This document shows positions 49,650-63,800 of a DNA stretch of 64,000 nucleotides, piece after piece. Origin of the DNA: Paramecium octaurelia. Taxonomy: Eukaryota; Ciliophora; Oligohymenophorea; Peniculida; Parameciidae. The first letter of the stretch is position 1; every line of letters begins with the position of its first letter. The notes beneath the pieces are model-generated. The model saw nothing but the letters and a program-made list of their open reading frames with translations. It searched no databases and was not told the DNA's origin. The DNA lies in the NCBI GenBank assembly GCA_905182995.1, contig CAJJDP010000028.1:248001-312000 (forward strand), in the 5' to 3' direction. A program made the position numbers and the translations under genes.

Positions 49650-51185
49650 TCAGCTCTTTAACAAATTTCCGAATAAACCACTTCCAACCTGAGTATTCGA
49701 ACTAATATTAAATAGGCCTCCTGTTTAACTTTATTGGTTTTATTCTTTTGGTTATTGCCCAGAAAGGATGCTGCCAAATAAAGTAGTTCCAGCATTAGGT
49801 TAGGGTTAAATTAAATTACTTTGAGTTTGTTAAGGATGTGATGAAAATAAATTTGGTTTATTATTAATTTAGTCTTGACAAATGTTGGATGAACTTGTTT
49901 AATTTCCAAATAAACCAACATTCTTATTGATCAAGCTATCAAATAGTCCACCTTATGAATTTGTTTAAATATTTGAGTTAATTCCAAAAGTGAAGTTTGA
50001 TGGTGCAGTATTCTAAATAGCACTAGATTATTTTGTATCAGCACTGCCATTTTTATTTATACTATCTTGATTTTAATTATTAAGATTGAAAATGGGTATT
50101 GAATTACTATTAATTTGACCTAAATTTTAAAAAAGAGATGTATTTTATTATTATTATTAAGGTTAATTTTATTCATTAATCTTCAGTTAAAACCCGTTAT
50201 TCAGATTTTGTACTTGAACTTATGGTATTTGATTTAATTAAACAGGTTACACTATCTTATCTGTAACCTAATCAGGATTAGGATTATTAGTATTCAATAG
50301 ATTGGTAAATAATCCAATATTGATTTTTGGTGGCTCCTATTGTAAAGGCTAGGGTTAAGGTGATAATTATTTTTATTCTTATAACTATTTATCCTTCAAT
50401 TAAGGTGGTGCTTAAGTTATGAACTTTCCGAAAATATTTACAGGTTCTGCTTATTATTAACTTGTTTATTCTTTTACTTCATTATTTGTTTTTTCAGGCT
50501 ACAAAGAAAACTATATAGGTTTTGTATTCTCTTCTTAGCCTTAATTATCTTACTTCTATTCAAATTGAGAAGCAAAATCAGTAACACATTCTAAAAGTTC
50601 TTACCTTGGATCCTAGATATCGAATTGATCTTTTAAGCCTGAAAAGTCGAATTAAGTTATCTTTTTCTCAGATACCTTATTGCTGGAGTTTTTATTACTT
50701 TTTTTTGGACTCTCCAATGGTAATGATTCATCAATATAAATTTTTGAGTTTTTCCTGAACTTCTTCATCTTCTTAGAACCTTGATTCTAATATGTGAATG
50801 AAAATTCTTATTTATGTCTATCTTTCTTTTTTAAATCTTTGACCATATCAAAGGTAGTGGAATTTTAAATATAACATTGCTCTTGAAAATTTTCTTATCT
50901 TACTTCATCTAAAATTGTCTTGCTCCTTCTATACTAAACAAGTTCATTATTATCATCTGAACTTGATTCTGCCTCTTCTAACTAAGTTTGCTTGACTATT
51001 TTTTCGCTTTATTCGTTTGCTTTAATTTTTTTGTATGGCGCTACATTCATAATTAGATTATCAGATTCTTAATCAATTAGATTATGCAAGAAATTTTACC
51101 TTAGCCTTTCCCTGTATTTCTTAATCAATAAATAAACATTCCATCCAAAGAAACTAAAAATTGTGGCTGTTAATGTGATTTCCAT
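49650..51185 (-). CDS. N-anchored FG-repeat membrane protein, candidate pore-membrane nucleoporin
   Basis: Intronless frame of 512 codons. Residues 1-20 form a single TM helix (ITLTATIFSFFGWNVYLLI) followed at once by a basic stretch (KKYRERLR). About 170 residues of charged linker follow, including a basic patch (KKMKKFRKNSKIY) and KKSNKNSSNK. The rest is a low-complexity Q/N/S region with scattered FG-type motifs: NIFGKF, NIGLF, FTFGIN, GGLFDS, VGLFGN, TLFGSI, GGLFNI, GLFGNL. A short N-terminal membrane anchor with a C-terminal FG region is the plan of POM121-type nucleoporins; Tetrahymena has nucleus-specific POM proteins of this kind. It starts about 50 bp from the end of another membrane-protein gene on the same strand. 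Assignment is architectural, not by alignment. Confidence 0.7.
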
Positions 51186-51238
51186 TTATATAAATATAAT
51201 AATTTAATAATTTTAAACAATTGATTGAATACTAACTA

Positions 51239-52350
51239 TCAGTTTTGAGCCTGCTCCTCATACTCTAATTACTTCAACTTCGATTAATATTCATCCCCTA
51301 CTGCTTAAGCATATTTCCAATAAGCTTCTATACAATGAATTTTCTTTTCGATGCATTCTCTACACCACTCAAATTAAATCACCTTTGAAATCATGTTCTT
51401 TTATATTTTTCCTTCCTTTTCTAAATGCGCAATCTCCTTCCTTAATTAAGCAATGGTGGGATCTTCAGTTTTCTTTTGACTTGGTATTTTTATAAGAGGC
51501 TCCGTTTTATGAACTTAATTAGTTCTTTTAAAATTCTAAATTTCTTCCTATTATTTAAATTCCTTATTCTCAAGGATTTGAATTTTTTTCTTTAATTCTT
51601 CTATATAACCTTTATACTTTTCTTCGTATTGTTACTTCAATAAAATCTCAGAAGCTTCCAGCTTTTTCTTAATATAATCACCTTGCTCAATTAAAGCCTC
51701 TTTTTTTAAGATCGCTCGCAATTCCTCTCCTAAATTCTTTGAATATGCTTAATAAATACTTTTTAAATGTCGTGAATAATTTGATTAATTTCCTTTTCAT
51801 TTTGCTCCAAATTTTGTTTAATTGAGCTTAATCTATATTTTTCATATACTTTATATCCTTCTGTTAGAATAATCAAACCTAAGCCAATAGCAATCTAACT
51901 TTGAATGCTTCCTACTTCTATTTAAAAATAGTATAAGCCTGAGTTGACCATTATTATTAGAAAATAAAATATTTTAGAGAATCTGGTTAGCTTTTAAAAT
52001 TCATTTAGCAGCTATTCTTTAGATTTTTCCTTTTATTCCTTCAGATACTTAAATTATTCTAATTATCTTATTTATTTCTTGGAAACCAATATATCCGATT
52101 TTCTAATTATTTAAAATAAACAATACCCAATTTTAAACCCAACTATGAGTGAAACTATTCCAATTAAAATATATATCGAATATTCATAGTCAAGCAAATG
52201 ATGTTGAACATATTCTGCAACACTTTGCAAAGTTACCGAAACATTTGTGTAGATCTCATCGAAATTCATCAATTTATAAAAAGTATTTTGATTTAAATAT
52301 TTAGAAATATTTGATATTTTTCTCGAAAAATCAAAGATAAATGATTTCAT
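51239..52350 (-). CDS. Two-TM coiled-coil membrane protein, 362 residues
   Basis: One 23-nt intron at 51737-51759; exons sum to 1089 nt. The N-terminal 55 residues are soluble, then TM1 (YSIYILIGIVSLIVGFKIGY), a charged loop, a second hydrophobic region (IFYFLIIMVNSGLYYF ... IAIGLGLIIL), then about 210 residues of coiled coil (KKKLEASEILLKQQYEEKYK; QLRKEIAHLEKEGKIQ). The end is acidic/Q-rich. The layout (N-terminal soluble part, TM hairpin, C-terminal coiled coil) occurs in ER- and nuclear-envelope-shaping proteins. No family recognised. It lies directly upstream of the FG-repeat protein on the same strand with a gap of about 50 bp. Confidence 0.75.
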
Positions 52351-53201
52351 TAATACTATATTTAAATAATTTAATAATGACTTCGCTATATTATTTTAAA
52401 TAAAACTGTTTATTTGAACGATATATGCTATCTATAGCTCTTTTACTCACTTATATTATTGAATTGCAATTAATTTGGTGAAAAATACGGATGTAACATT
52501 TCTAAGAGTTACTCTGGAATTATATTAATTGTTCAATTAAATTTAAAATGATTACCGTTTGAAGTGGATGTATTTTGTGTTAAAAATTAAACCTACTATA
52601 TAAGGAAAATATTAAAAAACCAATAATGCAACATATTTATTTACATAAAATCAATCTAAATTCATATTATTCAAAATCAAGAATAATTCTTAGAATTAAT
52701 TTCTTTTTATTTTTCAATTTATTGTAACTCATAGATGGTACTTCATTAATTAATTTACCTTCAGATATAAATAATATAATTTCGAAGGTTTAATTTTATT
52801 GGTAATTTATATATTAGATTGTACATATTTGTTAAAGCAAGCAATTTCTACAAAAATAAAAATTAGAAATAACATTAATCAGAGCCATTCGTAGCAAATT
52901 AAGCCTTTTAATTAAATTAGTATCGTCTTGTTTAAATTTAAGTCATTGAGATTAAATGTTTAATTATTGTATTGTAAAACAAATTAATTTTTATTTAGAG
53001 GAACAATGCAAAAGTACTAATGTGATTATGAATATTGAAAAAGTAGGGGACAAATAAAGAAGATGGTATAATAATTTATTTCTATTTCTTTTTAATATTT
53101 ATTATAGAGCAATCACTAAATAATTATAACTTTGATTTGATATATGACCCAAATATGATTTAAAGGAGATGCATTAAAAATGATATATGTACATAAATTT
53201 A
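52351..53201. other. AT-rich intergenic region
   Basis: About 0.85 kb. A minus-strand frame near 52660-52790 is briefly protein-like (SEGKLINEVPSMSYNKLKN) but has no start and runs into uninformative sequence; it may be a remnant. Nothing else recognised. Confidence 0.4.
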
Positions 53202-53771
53202 TCAAAATGATAATTAGTTTTCCAATTAATCGAATTACCGATCTAATTAATTTGTTTATTAAGATAGATGATATAAGATTGTTGTTGAGAGACTTTTTAA
53301 TTATTCCATAAATTAATGTTAAACTTTATTGATATGTATTTTATTATTAAAGCTTTGACTTCTCTTTTACTGATTATCTATTTCCTTTTTTTTGATACAT
53401 ACTTTGTTTGGCCTTATAGTATTTCGATCATTAAATTTAAATTTCTGTAAATTAAGTTTTGACTCGTTTTCTTCTCTTGGCACAATCTTCAGTTTTATTT
53501 TTGATATCTTATTACTAATCTCTAAATCTGAGTTGGGAATTTAGCTAATGCTTGGTAAATGAGTTTTGAGATCTTTTTTATTGGAGTCTAAATGTAAAAC
53601 CTCTTTTAAGGGTGAGTTGAATTTTTTTTTTGAGATTCTAATATTTTTAAATTCTTGAATGCGAACTTATTCTAAAACTCTTTGCGATACTGGGCTGAGT
53701 AAATCAAGAGATTTTATCCTTTACAGGTTTTAGTATGATGCACTCTTTAGATTTATATGCAATTTTTACAT
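53202..53771 (-). CDS. Hypothetical basic protein, 189 residues
   Basis: Intronless frame of 190 codons (ATG 53771, TGA 53202). Rich in K, S, N, I; contains LDLLSPVSQRVLEQVRIQ, NSPLKEVLHLDSN and KIVPREENESKL, ending in a Q/L-rich helix (HQFMEQLKSLSTTILYHL; TNQLDRQFDQLENQ). Disordered with a terminal coiled coil. No family recognised. It is divergent from the next gene with about 150 bp between starts. Confidence 0.65.
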
Positions 53772-53921
53772 TATATTATTATCCTAAAATTTTATAAATA
53801 ATGTTGTAATTGTGAAAGTCTGTTGATAACTAGTTTTACTATTTATATAGACTTTGATAATTGCGAAATAGAAATGAAAAGTAACATATTTTGTTCAATT
53901 TAGATCAATATTAATAAAATT

Positions 53922-54560
53922 ATGAACTAAGAATTAAATCAGCAATAAAATCCAAAGTTTCATATAAATCTAATGTAGAAATTATGCTAAAAAGCGATGA
54001 TTAAATGTTAAGAGGAATAGATTAACTAAAAATTTTACTACATCCCCAAAAAGAGGGTAAGCACAAATTGTAATAAATAAATAATGAATTCACTGTAATA
54101 ACCTTAAACAGAGAGAATGAGCACTGAAATTTCCTAAAAACAAAGAAGAATAATTTTTAATAAGAAAAATAATTACTGTTGGAGCAGTTAGGAAAACATT
54201 AACGAAAAAAATAAATAAATATCAAATTTATCTCTAAGAGCTTTAAAAGACGAATGCTAATAAAAAGAATAAATGAGGTTCCACATTCCTAAATTGTCAT
54301 TGGGAAATGAAAAATAGTTGAGATTGATATAGTTGAATAAATAGCTCTAAAGTTTAACGAGCAGACAAACAGTGAAGAGACAACCCTCTCCAATTAATTT
54401 ACAATTGAGAAAGGTTAATAATGATTGTCTCATATAAAATAGATAAAAATAATTAGACCAAATGTTTGAAGCATAAAAGAAGATAATGAAATACATTATT
54501 CATTAAGATGAATATTTTAATGATGCATTAATCTAATTGTAGAAGTCCATTAGTTAATGA
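53922..54560 (+). CDS. Hypothetical basic protein, 212 residues
   Basis: Intronless frame of 213 codons, ATG 53922 to TGA 54558-54560. K/Q/N-rich, largely disordered in the first 100 residues (contains CQKAMIKCQEEQ and QPQTERMSTEISQKQRR), followed by helical parts (NLSLRALKDECQQKEQ; LRLIQLNKQLQSL) and ending QLDQMFEAQKKIMKYI. Similar in style, but not visibly in sequence, to its divergent neighbour. No family recognised. Confidence 0.65.
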
Positions 54561-54835
54561 TTTATATTTCAATTTAAATTATTTTTAAATTTGGCAGACA
54601 ATTTTTGATTAATAAGGAAGGAGATTAAAAGTTGTGATTATGTATTCCTACAAATAAAGATATTTAAATCTTTTAAATAATAAAAGAATAAAGGTTATTC
54701 AATTTCAAGGAGTACTAATTCCACATGTAATCCAATAAGTGAATAGATAAGAAGACTGTAAAATAAAAGTGGAAAGAGTAAAGTTCCAGTGTAATATCCA
54801 AAATAATATATTATAATTAATAATAATTGTATAAT

Positions 54836-57800
54836 TCAATATCTTAATGATAAAAATGCTGCAGCACCAGCTCTAATCCATTGTTCTTCAGAATCTTTTG
54901 ATGGGAGTTCAAGAAAAGTGACAAAGTTAGTTGAATGTCCAGTAGTGCTTAATGTTCCAGCTCTTAAGAATTAAATATTTTAAATACCTTGAGACAACTT
55001 TATAAAGTGGACATTAATAAATAACTAGATCCTTAGGATACTCCTTTTCAATACAAGGTAATAACCAAACCAATGGTAATTCCGAATATAATTCCTTTGG
55101 TCTAGGATGAGTAATGAAGTGTTTTTTGTAATCCCATCTTATTCCTTCCAATGAAATGCCGAAAACATAGCAGCCATCTTCTGGCTTCTCATCTATATCT
55201 TATGGTGAAAGAGTATCAAGTATCTTAAATTCATAATTCAGTTTATCGATGGCAATTACATGTCTTCTAGCGTAGTTCTGCAATGATCCTGTGAGAAATG
55301 CTTAAGGGAAAAAGAAACCTTAAATGTAAAAGTAATAATTTACCACTAATCCAGAAGACTTTAGGAGTTCCATTGTCGACCCAAGATTACAGGAAATTAA
55401 TTCTTGCTGAGAGATCATTGGTCCAACTAGAAAGAGGTTTTAAAGAGAGAAATCCTTTTTCAGCCCACATTAGAGGAACCTAATTATCAAATAGTGAGTT
55501 GGCGAGACTTTCAAGTTCATCAGACATGACAATCTGACCTTTAAGTGCTTTCTTCACATTAATCAAGGATTCTTTCATGGTTGCCAATAATCGATTATAT
55601 CTGATAACTTCTTAGACTAGCACTGTGTTCATTGATTCCTCATAGGAAGTAGGATATTTTTTAAAAATGTCATCAAATGGCAAAACTTCAGGAGTACGAC
55701 TCTAAACAAAAGTGGCAATTTCCTCAATGGTTTCTTCCCTTGATTTTCCAGTGCCTGATGATTGTCTTGGTTAAATAGAGAGTACAGTTTCTAATAAAAT
55801 CCTAGTTGTATTTTAAGAATTAGTAATTTCAGCATTTTCATGCATTCCGAAAGCTTCAGGATCAGGATTTAAAGGAAGTTACTCTATATAATTGAGATAC
55901 CCTTCCTAATTGGTTGAGGCTAAAGACACATAGATTCCTGAATCTGAAAACTTATATCCATCTCTTAAAGCTTCATGACAAATGTATTTCTTGATAATTG
56001 TCTTTATCAATCTAACATCTTTATCATCAGTAACTCTACCTCCATAATTGATTTCAGCTCCCAAGTATTGAATTACTTTATATGGTACCTTGTCATACTC
56101 ATCTAATAGCATTTTAAGTTGTCTTTTGCAGACTGTTAGATCTTCATTTGTAAATTCATATGGGATATTCCATCCAATTGCACCAAACTTTCTTCTATCT
56201 TAAATAATTGCATGGAACAGACAAAATCCAAAGAGTAGCTTTTTAAAAATGTCTTATTTTGTGCAGTCACTCAATTCCTTATCATCCAAGTTCTTATATG
56301 TTCTCATTAAATTAGCTCTAATTCCTTGTGGTGGTTCAATTGTCATTTTAACAGAATTCTACAACACAGGAATTGGGAAGGAACTGGAAGGCATTGAAGT
56401 TAGCCATAATCTAAAGTCCTTGTGTATATTTTCATTCAACTCCTCACAAATACGTTCCAGATCATTCATCCAAGAGATAGCTAAATGGCAATTCTATAAG
56501 AGCACCCAACCTCCTCTTTAAATGGCATCCTTAACCATTCTCTCTGCCTTAGGTCCTTGACCCTATCCCAAAGATATGGAATCGAATCTTTTGGCCATAT
56601 TTTACTCTTCAGCAAATTTAAGAAAGTCTGCAACTGGATCACTGCCTGCTGATAACACAAAAATTAAAGGTGACATTGGTGATGAATCCTTGTAGCATTT
56701 CTCCAAATCAAATGTAGGTGGAATTGTAAATTTAGGACTTAATTACTAATCTATGTAATCTTATATTGCAGGCACTAATTTATCAGGTCTTAGAGCCTTT
56801 AAGAAGATTAATTTCTCAAATTAAGTCAACTATCCTTACCAAGGTTCAGGCAACTATTCTTTTTACGGTTATGAAGAATCCCAAATCAATTTAAATTAAT
56901 CTGAATTATCCACGAAAAACTGATCAAATCCTTTGAAAGCATCAAGAGTTGACATTCCTTTCATCTATCTGTATATGTCAGGCCAAGAATTATCAGAAAT
57001 CCAAGCAGTTGGATTGTGGGCAATCTTAATATCTCCTTAAGGACCTGCTAGAAGGTATCTCCATTATTTATCATCCATCATTTATGCTCCTTATAAAATT
57101 TTAACACAAAGCATAAATGAAAACAATAACTTGTGTCTTTCAAACAAGGATCTGCAGATATTCTCATAAAGTGAATAAGTGAAGTAATCATTTAAGTTCT
57201 TCAGTCTTTCTTCAATCACAGAAGATGGTTAAGCATTTTCAACTCCCAAGACAAATAGTTTAGTAAACCATTAGAGAGAATATTAATACATAGGATCAAT
57301 ATTAGCAAGATCAGTGATACAAAAGAATAGCAATGAGGATCTGAATGCTACAGGTCTATAGGATTCTCTGACCTCATCAATTTAAGCCTCTGTTATTTTA
57401 GAATCTTTAACTCTTTAGTTGATTTCAGCAGCAAATCTTTTACTGGTTTACAACTTATTAATAAGGGTTTCATCCAATAAGATTTCAGAGATATCTCCTT
57501 TTTAATCCGAAAGGGATTTAAGAATAGAATCTTCGATAGCTAGTAATTGTTTTTTGTCAGCTGCATTTTTCTTGACTATTTCAATCTTCTTTTATTCCAA
57601 AGCTGGATTCTCAAGAGCAACAATTTATGCAAGCATTTGTTCTTCCAATCCACTAGCAGTGATAGCAAAATTGATGATAGTAACTTTAACAAATGTTTCA
57701 GGAGAGTAGTGAGGATTGGGAATAGTTGTTGTAAGATATAACTTGAATTTTTCATTATAAGTTAATTATTTATCACCGATAGTTATAGTATATGAAGTGC

Positions 57801-60800
57801 CCGACTTGACTAATTGTTGATTGAGAATAGGTTCCAAAGAAGGATCTAATTCTCTACCAACATTTTCTAATAAGACCCACTTACCAAATTAGATAGCTAA
57901 TTCTAGAGTTCTCATCAAATTAACATCTGATATTTTAACAACATCAATTCCTTCAGCATTATCTCTTCCCATATTTTTGATGAATTTATTAGCTTAATTT
58001 TATGGATCAATCATCAAACACCATCTTCTACTTTTATCAATGATAATTCCATTCTCAGTAGAGGTATCATCTTTTGGTAATCCAGCAATGTTCCAAGCTT
58101 AAATCTTAACTCCATCTCCCAGAAACTGTCTCATGGTGACTCCTTCAGAATGTGCCACACCTACAACTCCTAATTTCAGCACCCAATCTCCTTCCATTGA
58201 AGTTCTGTAATGGGAAGTAAAAGGTCCAGAATATGCAACCATACCTGCTGCTACAATTGCATCACCTGGTAGCAATTCTACTTTAGCTTATAAAGACTTA
58301 ATGTCTCTACCCCACCTTTCCTTTTCTTCTGATAATCCTTCAGTTAACTTCTATGCTCTTTCCAATTTGATTTCGCATTCTTTCATTTTATTTTAGAGAT
58401 CCTCTTTTTCTAATATCTTTTGATTATACATCTCTTCCAATTCTCTTATTTTTGCATTAACTTTTTCTAGTTCCTCCTTCTTTATCTTGAGTTCTGCTGT
58501 TTTTTCTTCCACAATCTTCCTCATAGCAACTAATTGATCCCTGAGTGGTTTGGTTTCAGTATAGACTCTATAGTAATCATACATAGCCTTCACCCACATA
58601 TACAAGAACTTGGTAGCAAAAGAACAGTTCTTGACTGCATCAATATTAAATTCTGGTTGTGGAAGGACTTTCTCTTCCAACTTTTTGATATGAGCAGGAT
58701 TAGTAGAATCCTTATCATATTTTAATAACTATTCTAATAATTTTTGTGGATCACTTAACAAATACTTTCTTGCAGTTTCGAAAAAGTTTTCTTCTTTTTT
58801 ACCTCCAATTTATCCTTCTTTCATTGTCAATATAATTTCACCTCCATTTTATTTAATATAATCTTGCATCAATATAACCACACCTGCTAAAGTGACTTTG
58901 ACAGCATTAGGTGGAGATCCCAAACTCTTAATTTCCACTAAATGTTCCTTTTTCAATTTCTGGACTTCAGCAATTGTCAATTCTAATGTTTTGTTTGCGT
59001 CAGCCACAGATGCCTCTGCTTATGCAGCCAATTTAGTTGCTTCTTCTTATTGTTTAGTAGCTTCAGATTCCTCTCTGGCAACAATCTTTTATGTGTCATC
59101 TGCTTCCTATTTATCCACCTTCAACTTCTCCATCATTTTAATTGTATCAATACTAGCTTATTCTAATTTAGGTTGCATATCCTTCAAAGTTATTTTGATC
59201 TCCTCCACTGCATCGTTAGCAGCTATCAACTTATCCAATCCTCCTTTGAGACGCTGTATCTGCTGATTGAGATCTCTTCTCTTGTCTGATAATATTGTTC
59301 TATATAACTGTAGTAATTCCAAATAACTGGTTGGAGTAACATAATTATATCTTCTTAATTCAGCCAAGAACTTTTGGGATAGTTTCTCTACACTTTTATG
59401 AAGATTCTTGAACATTTCAACCAAAACTGGTATCTTTCCTTCGATTGCTAATTCCTATTCATAATCTGCCAATTATCCCTTTCCAACACCAACCAAGGCT
59501 TCCTCTGGCCATTCAGTAAACCAATCAATAGTACAGCAATTAACTAAAGAGGGAAACATTCTTAATCTAGTTGTAAATTGACTTCCCAATGGAGACATAG
59601 CAATAATTAGATGGATATTCTTCTTGACCCTAATCAAATACTGTGTAAATATGTTCATTCTAGTGGGGGGGATTTGTCTCTTAATACATTCTTACTTGCA
59701 TGCTTAAGTAATGTCCTCAAAATCTTTCTCTTAATATATTCCAGTGACATCGCCAGAGTTTAGGACATTGTTCAAATCTTCCAACATCTGTTCATTAATT
59801 ATTTGAGTATCACAAAACAAGAAAGTTACTGGCTTATTTTCAATACCAGCTATCATCAACACTTTTTTGACATCTTCTCTCCAACTCCTCATTGTGTAAT
59901 TCTTTATAACCTCAATTTGGAACAGTTTATAGTTAGTAACAAATGTAGCCATTCTTGACAAGGATTGTCTACCACTACCTCCAACTCCTAACAACAAAGC
60001 ATTACCTTGGGGTTGTCTAATTATTCTAGCAATTCTTGATATGTGTTCAGTTGCATCCACAAACATTACCAATCTCATTTACTTTTTGGCTCCTCCAATT
60101 ATAAATGTGTTATCAGTATTATAATCTTCTTAGTAATTGTCCATTCTATTAACTAGTTGATGCATATCTGGGATCTATTGATAGACTTTGATATCTGCAT
60201 CTCTGGATTGCATGAAATCTCCAAAGATGATTCTTTCTGAATCTAACACTTATTCAGAGGTGACTCCAAATTATGTAAATCCAATCTTTAACATATTCTT
60301 TAGTTCTTGTCTATCCTCTTCAGTTGTCAATCGATCATGAAATACTCTCAGATTCTCATGATACCATATCTTCACTAATGCCACAACATCTGGAGTTGAC
60401 TTTGGGGCAGCTGAACTTATTCCTTGAAACACTCTCCAAATATCTCTGAGATTGAAGGTGTAATGAGATTTGGCTGGAGTTGGCAACATTGTTGATCTTA
60501 CTTATTAATAGAATGTTAACACACTCTAAACTAAAGTTTGAATGCAATTTTTAATAGGTTCATTGAATCTTTTTAAGAAGAATGTAATCAGAGAACTGAA
60601 AATCTCAGAGATATAATTATTACTAAGTTCATTGTATGCTATCACATTAAAATGTCTGACCACTCTATTACTAATAAATGTACGACCACCTCCAGGAGGG
60701 CCCATAGCAGCAAGAATAATAACATCTTCAATTTTCATAAAGGATAATTCTTTTCTATTATACCAACCTTTGTAATCCAAATATTATCTAAGTAATTCTA

Positions 60801-63800
60801 ATGGAGGTTATGCACCGTATTATTCTTTCTTTGGCATATTTAAATCATCTACAAAGATAATCATTTTCTATCTGATTGGAGGACCAAAGACTCCCTTTCT
60901 TCTTTTCTCTAATTTGGAATCTATTGTATCCTATGTTTGATTGGCTGACGTTTATGCACTAAAAGTAAGAGCTATGTATAAAAAGTCATCGCCCATTCCT
61001 GTGGTTAAAAGACTAAAGATATTCTGTGTCTTTCCAGTTCCTGTAGGACCAGGATTCAGAACATTCTTGTTATTTGACAACAGTAATTTCAATAAGTACA
61101 TGTTTCTCGTTGAATCTGCAGTTGGAATCATGATTTCATGGTAAGCCAATTTAGAATCAATACTAAAGTTTTGATACATTTGATTCCAGGCAATGAATGT
61201 ATTCGTTGGAATATCAAGATAGACTTCATAGAAATCTTCTGGTTTATCAAATTTGGCCAAGGATTTCAACGTGTCATTAAACCCTTATCTATTATTTCCA
61301 GTTGCACCAATTGACCAAGTGAGTGAAAAGAAGAACAACTTCTCTAAGGCAGCCTCCAATTATTCCATTTCCTCGACCAATATCTTTTTTAATTCTGTAT
61401 CTACATATTAGGCCAAATAACAATCGAGAATTCTCATTAAAGATTACACTAAATTATTATTCGAGGATGTGACTATCTCTATTATTGATTTTCTTAAGAA
61501 TTCAATCATTGGATCAAGATATTATTTAAAACAGTTTATTAGTTTGTTCTTTATTATTTTACTTTTAACTAAGATAGTTTCTGGTAATCTATTGATCCAA
61601 GAATCAATCAATACTTGATATCCCAATGCTTCGGGTTCCATATAAACCATACCACATCTACTTACTGTTGCTGGTGATGCCACTGCCAAATCTTCAACTT
61701 CGAACATCATAGTCATGTATGGGGTTAATGTTAAGATCTACCCAGAGTTCAAACATAATTTCTTATTGTCATCTAGCACTGTATTCATTGATTCAATCCA
61801 TAAGGCATCAACAGGTCCATCAAAAACAACCCAATGTTTCTCACCTGATTCATCCTTCACAGTTTCTCTCACTATATAAGCTAAAACACCATCTGTCCAT
61901 TCATGAGTTTATTCATTAAATTGACCATACAATTAACCCATTGTTATAGATTTTGGATTTAATATATGAGTATGTACCTTCAATTTACATGACATAGCCT
62001 TTTGTAAAGTTGTAATTGTAGATGTTTTACCACCTCCAGTAGGACCTACTAGCATCAATCCATGTCTCACTTAGATTGTGTCATATAATTATAAGCATTT
62101 ATCAATAAACACCTTTACATTTTATAAATTCTGTTATTAACAACAGATGGTTAAGTCTTCCAATAAATCACCATAAGAATACACTGGCTTTTCAACTCCA
62201 GGGAATAAGTCATTAATAATATTCTCAAACAAAGGAAGATCATCCTTTAAAAATTTAGGAACATTAACATCTCTCAATGCTCTTAATAATAATTGCTCTT
62301 CATCCATAGTTGGATTTTGTTATTTCAAAATACCAGCAGCGTTAATAACTGATCTGACAGCTCTCATTCCATAATCATAATGGTCTTGAGAACTTAATTA
62401 CTCTGAACTCAATTTAAATGTGGCAACCATCTTCTTGGCTAATTCTCTTCCCAATTCAAATCCAAATGAGTAAAACATAATTTCTCCAATTAAAGCGTAA
62501 TCTGGAACCATCATAGCTACTCCTCTAAACAATGCTTTTAAGTTATCAGGCAATTCAGTTCTACCAGCATAACCAGGATTCATTGTAATAAACACTGAAA
62601 AAGTGGGTTAGATTTTAATAATTGATCCCTCAAATTCTATTTATGGAGTTCCTTTTGCTTTCTCTCCAAACAATACCAATAATTATTATGCAATCACAGA
62701 TAGAACTTCAATATTAATTCTATTAAACTCATCAAAACAACACCATGCACCTGCACTTGCTAACCCCTTAAAGAACTTACCGACCATTAAATAATCCATT
62801 GAATCAGAACAATTAAACACAACACATTATTTAGCTAAAGCCTTAGCTAAATCCTTGGTTGATTCTGTTTTTCCAGTACCTGCTGGTCCTGCAGGAGCAC
62901 CTCCCAAATTTAATTTTAGAGCACCCATCAAAGTCATATAACATTTATCTGTTAAAGGAGTGATCACCAATCTAAGAGTGTTTCCTAAATACTCATAACC
63001 ATATGGGAAATTCGTTTAAACACACTTAACAAAACAATCCTCATTTTCCCAATAATATCTCAATTGACTAATCCATTCAAATGCACTGACATCAGTAACA
63101 TTTTCTTTAAATAATTTCTCCACTACATCCTTTGCATGAACATCAATAACAATCAATGCATTTATAGTAGTTTGCTATTACTTTGTTAACTTTGTTCTTA
63201 CTAATTCAACTAATTTATTGATTTAGGCTTTCAATGTTTTCTCCCAATATTCCATAACACTATTGCTTTTAATAGCTTATTCAACTTCTTTTGTCCATAG
63301 AATTTGAGAGCCATTTAATACACACTATCCAGGATGTAGTTAAACCCACTCATGTCTTAATTTCACTTAATAATCAGAAACACTATTTACTAATGCTTAT
63401 CTCACACTTAATTTCATCATATCTTCAACTTCTCCCATCCAATCTTCCACGTTTTTCTTATTTGGATCTAAAAGCTTAACGAAATTTACTTTTTCGCCTT
63501 CAGCAGAATACATTGCATGAATCTTTTTTGCGTCATCAAATTCAATTGAATTGATATTTTCAAATACCTTTCTTAAATGTGGCTAGACTGCTGTTGGTTC
63601 CTTAGTTTGAGATAAGATTTCTAGTAAATCATCATTAGAAAGAAAATAGAATCTTGCAAATTTTTCTCTTTTCTTTTCCAAATAGTTGTTGAGTTCCTTT
63701 TAAATTATTTCTAAATTTTTATTAGCCTCCTACAATCTTTCCAATAAACCCTCTTAAGTACAAACTCGCAAGACTTGAGCATAAGTTTTAGCCTATGTCA

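Noticed and set aside
49780-50360. GGGTTA-like stretches suggesting telomeric repeats
   Set aside because: They are isolated, not tandem, and fall inside the coding sequence of the FG-repeat protein as Pro/Gln/Asn codons.
58534-59266. Plus-strand open frames opposite the dynein heavy chain (for example 58892-59266)
   Set aside because: They lie antisense to the stalk coding region, which is unmistakable on the minus strand; long antisense frames are expected for such sequence.
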